The position numbers and the translations under genes are program-made. DNA of 16,268 nt, taken from an uncultured Bacteroidales bacterium (GTDB taxonomy: Bacteria > Bacteroidota > Bacteroidia > Bacteroidales > P3). Where the stretch lies: contig CAJOQB010000038.1 of NCBI GenBank assembly GCA_905236405.1, positions 1-16,268 on the forward strand, read 5' to 3'. Positions 14,442 to 16,268 of the stretch are shown piece by piece. Every line of letters begins with the position of its first letter. Within the stretch, counting starts at the first letter, position 1. The notes under the pieces were generated by a model. It ran no database searches. It worked only from the letters and a program-made list of their open reading frames with translations, and had not been told where the DNA came from.

Positions 14442-15410
14442 ATGTACACCGACCAAGACTATATGAGACGCTGTCTGCAGCTGGCTCGCAACGGGCTGGG
14501 CTATGTCCGTCCCAATCCCATGGTGGGTTGTGTGGTGGTCAGCGACGGCGAGGTGGTGGCCGAGGGGTTCCATCGGCAGCATGGCGGCTACCATGCCGAA
14601 CGCAACGCCATCCTCGATTGCCGCTGTCCCGAACGCATCGAAGGCAGTACACTCTATGTCAATCTGGAGCCTTGCAGCCATCAGGGGTTGACTCCGCCGT
14701 GTGCCGACCTGATTGTCGAACGAAAGGTGAGACGGGTGGTGGTGTGCAACGATGACCCCAATCCGCAAGTGTCGGGTAGGGGATACGAGAAACTGCGCTC
14801 CGCAGGCATCGAGGTGGTGACCCATGTGCTGGAACAGGAGGGCCGATTCCTGAATCGTCGTTTCTTCACCTTCATGGAACAACGTCGCCCCTATATCATC
14901 TTGAAGTGGGCCGAGACAGCCGACGGTCTGATGGATATCGACCGCGGCAGCGACCCGCAGGGCAGTTATTGGATTACCAACCCTCTGCTCAAACAGCTGT
15001 CCCATCGCTGGCGTACCGAAGAGGCCGCCATTTTGGTGGGCAGTGAGACCTACCTTAACGACCGTCCACAGCTGACGGCCCGTCTGTGGCACGGCAACCA
15101 ACCGCTCCGTCTGGTTTACGATCGGCGTGGACGGTTGGGCGAGGTGGACGGATTCACGGTGTTGCAACAACCGACGCTTTCCGAGGCGATGGAATGGCTA
15201 TATCAACAAAAGGTACAGTCGTTGATTGTCGAAGGAGGGCGGCATCTGCTCGACGCATTCTTGGCCGAAGGGCTGTGGGACGAGATTCGACGGCTGCGTG
15301 GCGACCAGTGCTTTGGCAAAGGTATGCCGGCACCGTCGTTGACAATGACACCCGACCGAACCGAGACTTTTGATAACAACCAAGTGGAGTGCTACTATCA
15401 TGTTCGATGA
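14442..15410 (+). CDS. ribD: Riboflavin biosynthesis protein RibD (deaminase-reductase)
   Basis: 322 residues, somewhat shorter than the roughly 360 of E. coli or B. subtilis. It catalyses the second and third steps of riboflavin synthesis: zinc-dependent deamination of the pyrimidinone intermediate, then NADPH reduction of its ribosyl chain. The deaminase domain has HAERNAI (His51, Glu53) and EPCSHQGLTPPC (zinc ligands Cys78 and Cys87), then DPNPQVSGRG. The reductase domain begins near residue 145 (YIILKWAETADGLM) and includes YWITN, AAILVGSETYLNDRPQLT and IVEGGRHLLDAFL. The frame is open from 14385, but a start there would translate through the terminator hairpin. The ATG at 14442 fits the family start (MYTDQDYMRRCLQLARNG). 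It overlaps the next gene by 11 bases. Confidence 0.94.
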   Translation: MYTDQDYMRRCLQLARNGLGYVRPNPMVGCVVVSDGEVVAEGFHRQHGGYHAERNAILDCRCPERIEGSTLYVNLEPCSHQGLTPPCADLIVERKVRRVVVCNDDPNPQVSGRGYEKLRSAGIEVVTHVLEQEGRFLNRRFFTFMEQRRPYIILKWAETADGLMDIDRGSDPQGSYWITNPLLKQLSHRWRTEEAAILVGSETYLNDRPQLTARLWHGNQPLRLVYDRRGRLGEVDGFTVLQQPTLSEAMEWLYQQKVQSLIVEGGRHLLDAFLAEGLWDEIRRLRGDQCFGKGMPAPSLTMTPDRTETFDNNQVECYYHVR

Positions 15411-16014
15411 CACCTATCGCACCATAGCGGCTCCTGCCGAGGGAATCTATAAAGAGAAAGGCAGCCGTTTCCTTGCTTTTGCCATCCATGTGACGAGTGA
15501 ACAGGAGGTGAAAGGGCATTTGGAACGCCTGCGGAAGGAATACTTCGACGCCCGTCACCATTGCTATGCCTATATCTTGGGTCCCTACAAGGATGCCTAT
15601 CGTGCCAACGACGACGGCGAGCCTTCGGGCACAGGAGGCAAGCCCATTCACGGGCAACTGCTTTCGCTCGACCTGACCAACGTCTTGGTGGTGGTGGTAC
15701 GCTATTTCGGTGGCATCAAACTGGGGGTGTCGGGACTTATCAACGCCTATCGAACAGCTGCCCGTGATGCGTTGGATCATGCCACGATAGTGGAACGCAC
15801 CATCGACCGTCATTACCGTGTGCGGTTCGAGTACCCGTTGATGAACGATGTGATGAGACTCCTCAAGGAATACGACACGCCTCCTCGCAACCAGCAGTTC
15901 GACATGGACTGCTCGTTGGAGTTCTCCATCCGTCAGTCGCTCAGCATCCGCATCTACGATGCTTTTGTGCAACTGAGGGGGGTGGAGATAGAGGAGATTA
16001 CCGCTAATCTTTAA
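15400..16014 (+). CDS. yigZ: IMPACT/YigZ family protein (UPF0029)
   Basis: 204 residues from the ATG at 15400, the same length as E. coli YigZ. The N-terminal IMPACT domain has EKGSRFLAFA (19-28), RHHCYAYILGP (52-62), DDGEPSGTGGKP (71-82) and VVVVRYFGGIKLGVSGL (97-113), all family hallmarks. A smaller ferredoxin-like C-terminal domain follows (about 135-200). The biochemical role in bacteria is unsettled; eukaryotic IMPACT proteins regulate the Gcn2 kinase, and structural work on bacterial members suggested nucleic-acid or translation-factor binding. The ATG lies inside the last codons of ribD (11-base overlap), so the two are translationally coupled. The frame is open back to 15370, but that ATG would deepen the overlap to 41 bases and add ten unconserved residues. 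Confidence 0.92.
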   Translation: MFDDTYRTIAAPAEGIYKEKGSRFLAFAIHVTSEQEVKGHLERLRKEYFDARHHCYAYILGPYKDAYRANDDGEPSGTGGKPIHGQLLSLDLTNVLVVVVRYFGGIKLGVSGLINAYRTAARDALDHATIVERTIDRHYRVRFEYPLMNDVMRLLKEYDTPPRNQQFDMDCSLEFSIRQSLSIRIYDAFVQLRGVEIEEITANL

Positions 16015-16029
16015 CTGAAAACAAGGAAA

Positions 16030-16268
16030 ATGTCTGATATATTATCCCAACTGAACGAGGCACAACGTGAGGCGGCGGCATGTACCGAGGGGCCTGTGAT
16101 GATTATCGCCGGTGCTGGCTCGGGCAAGACACGCACGCTCACTTATCGTATCGCCCACTTGATAGACAAAGGAGTGGATCCCTTCCATATTCTGGCACTC
16201 ACCTTCACCAACAAGGCGGCAGGCGAGATGAAGGAGCGCATCATCAAGCTGGTGGGCCCCGAGGCACG
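16030..16268 (+). CDS. UvrD/PcrA-type DNA helicase (5' part only)
   Basis: The first 79 residues of an SF1A 3'-5' DNA helicase, cut by the right edge. Visible are the Q motif QLNEAQREA (about 7-15, adenine recognition), the Walker A motif IIAGAGSGKTRTL (25-37) and motif Ia LALTFTNKAAGEMKERI (55-71). These fit UvrD, PcrA or Rep; the N-terminal 80 residues do not separate the three, although a pcrA/uvrD repair helicase is the usual single copy in Bacteroidales. It starts 15 bases after the IMPACT gene, with AAGGAAA just before the ATG, and so likely ends the same operon. Confidence 0.9.
   Translation, partial: MSDILSQLNEAQREAAACTEGPVMIIAGAGSGKTRTLTYRIAHLIDKGVDPFHILALTFTNKAAGEMKERIIKLVGPEA

Noticed and set aside
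14382..15972. Two long minus-strand open frames opposite ribD and the IMPACT gene
   Set aside because: Antisense shadows of well-identified genes; no motifs.
1..16268. CRISPR arrays, tRNA or rRNA genes, insertion sequences, phage genes
   Set aside because: No regularly spaced repeats, no tRNA-like cloverleaf or rRNA segment, and no transposase, integrase or phage structural motif was recognised on either strand by eye.

Overview
The window looks like a piece of a Bacteroidota (Bacteroidales) chromosome. The evidence is a GldD-type lipoprotein, two proteins with C-terminal type IX secretion system (T9SS) sorting domains (one type A, one type B/CHU_C), promoter-like boxes of the Bacteroides type (TTTG or TTG, 19-21 bases, then TAnnTTTG), few classical Shine-Dalgarno sites, and close protein matches to that phylum. 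GC is moderate to high within genes. I cannot name a genus. T9SS cargo argues for a Prevotella-, Porphyromonas- or uncultured-like lineage rather than Bacteroides itself.

Left part, minus strand (1-6474). The 5' end of iorA (indolepyruvate:ferredoxin oxidoreductase alpha) runs off the left edge behind its own promoter. Upstream of it is a tight seven-gene operon read leftward from a promoter at 6442-6474: an SPFH/band-7 membrane protein, a 61-residue Arc-like ribbon-helix-helix (RHH) protein, an ABC ATPase and its NatB-like permease, a four-TM protein of unknown function, a GldD-like lipoprotein, and a secreted alpha/beta hydrolase. Spacings run from 1 to 39 bases. The ATPase frame is interrupted by an in-frame TGA where glycine is expected. 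The remaining 43 codons are intact and overlap the permease start. Two 9-base direct repeats, 11 bases apart, lie at the predicted transcription start and are candidate operators for the RHH protein.

Middle part, plus strand (6486-10460). A divergently read M1 zinc aminopeptidase with a T9SS type A tail is followed by an ECF sigma factor. Next comes a membrane-anchored protein whose N-terminus resembles the cytoplasmic part of an anti-sigma factor and whose C-terminus is a T9SS type B (CHU_C) domain. A perfect 15-bp hairpin terminator closes this block. The sigma factor and CHU_C pair is the most intriguing unit: it may couple transcription to the state of the T9SS.

Right part, plus strand (10586-16268). 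A housekeeping run: thyA, a mannose-1-phosphate guanylyltransferase, asnS, mscL, a hairpin terminator only 14 bases before ribD, then ribD, an IMPACT/YigZ-family protein overlapping the end of ribD, and the 5' end of a UvrD/PcrA-type helicase cut by the right edge. I saw no tRNA, rRNA, CRISPR array, insertion sequence or phage genes. No gap between genes exceeds 200 bases.
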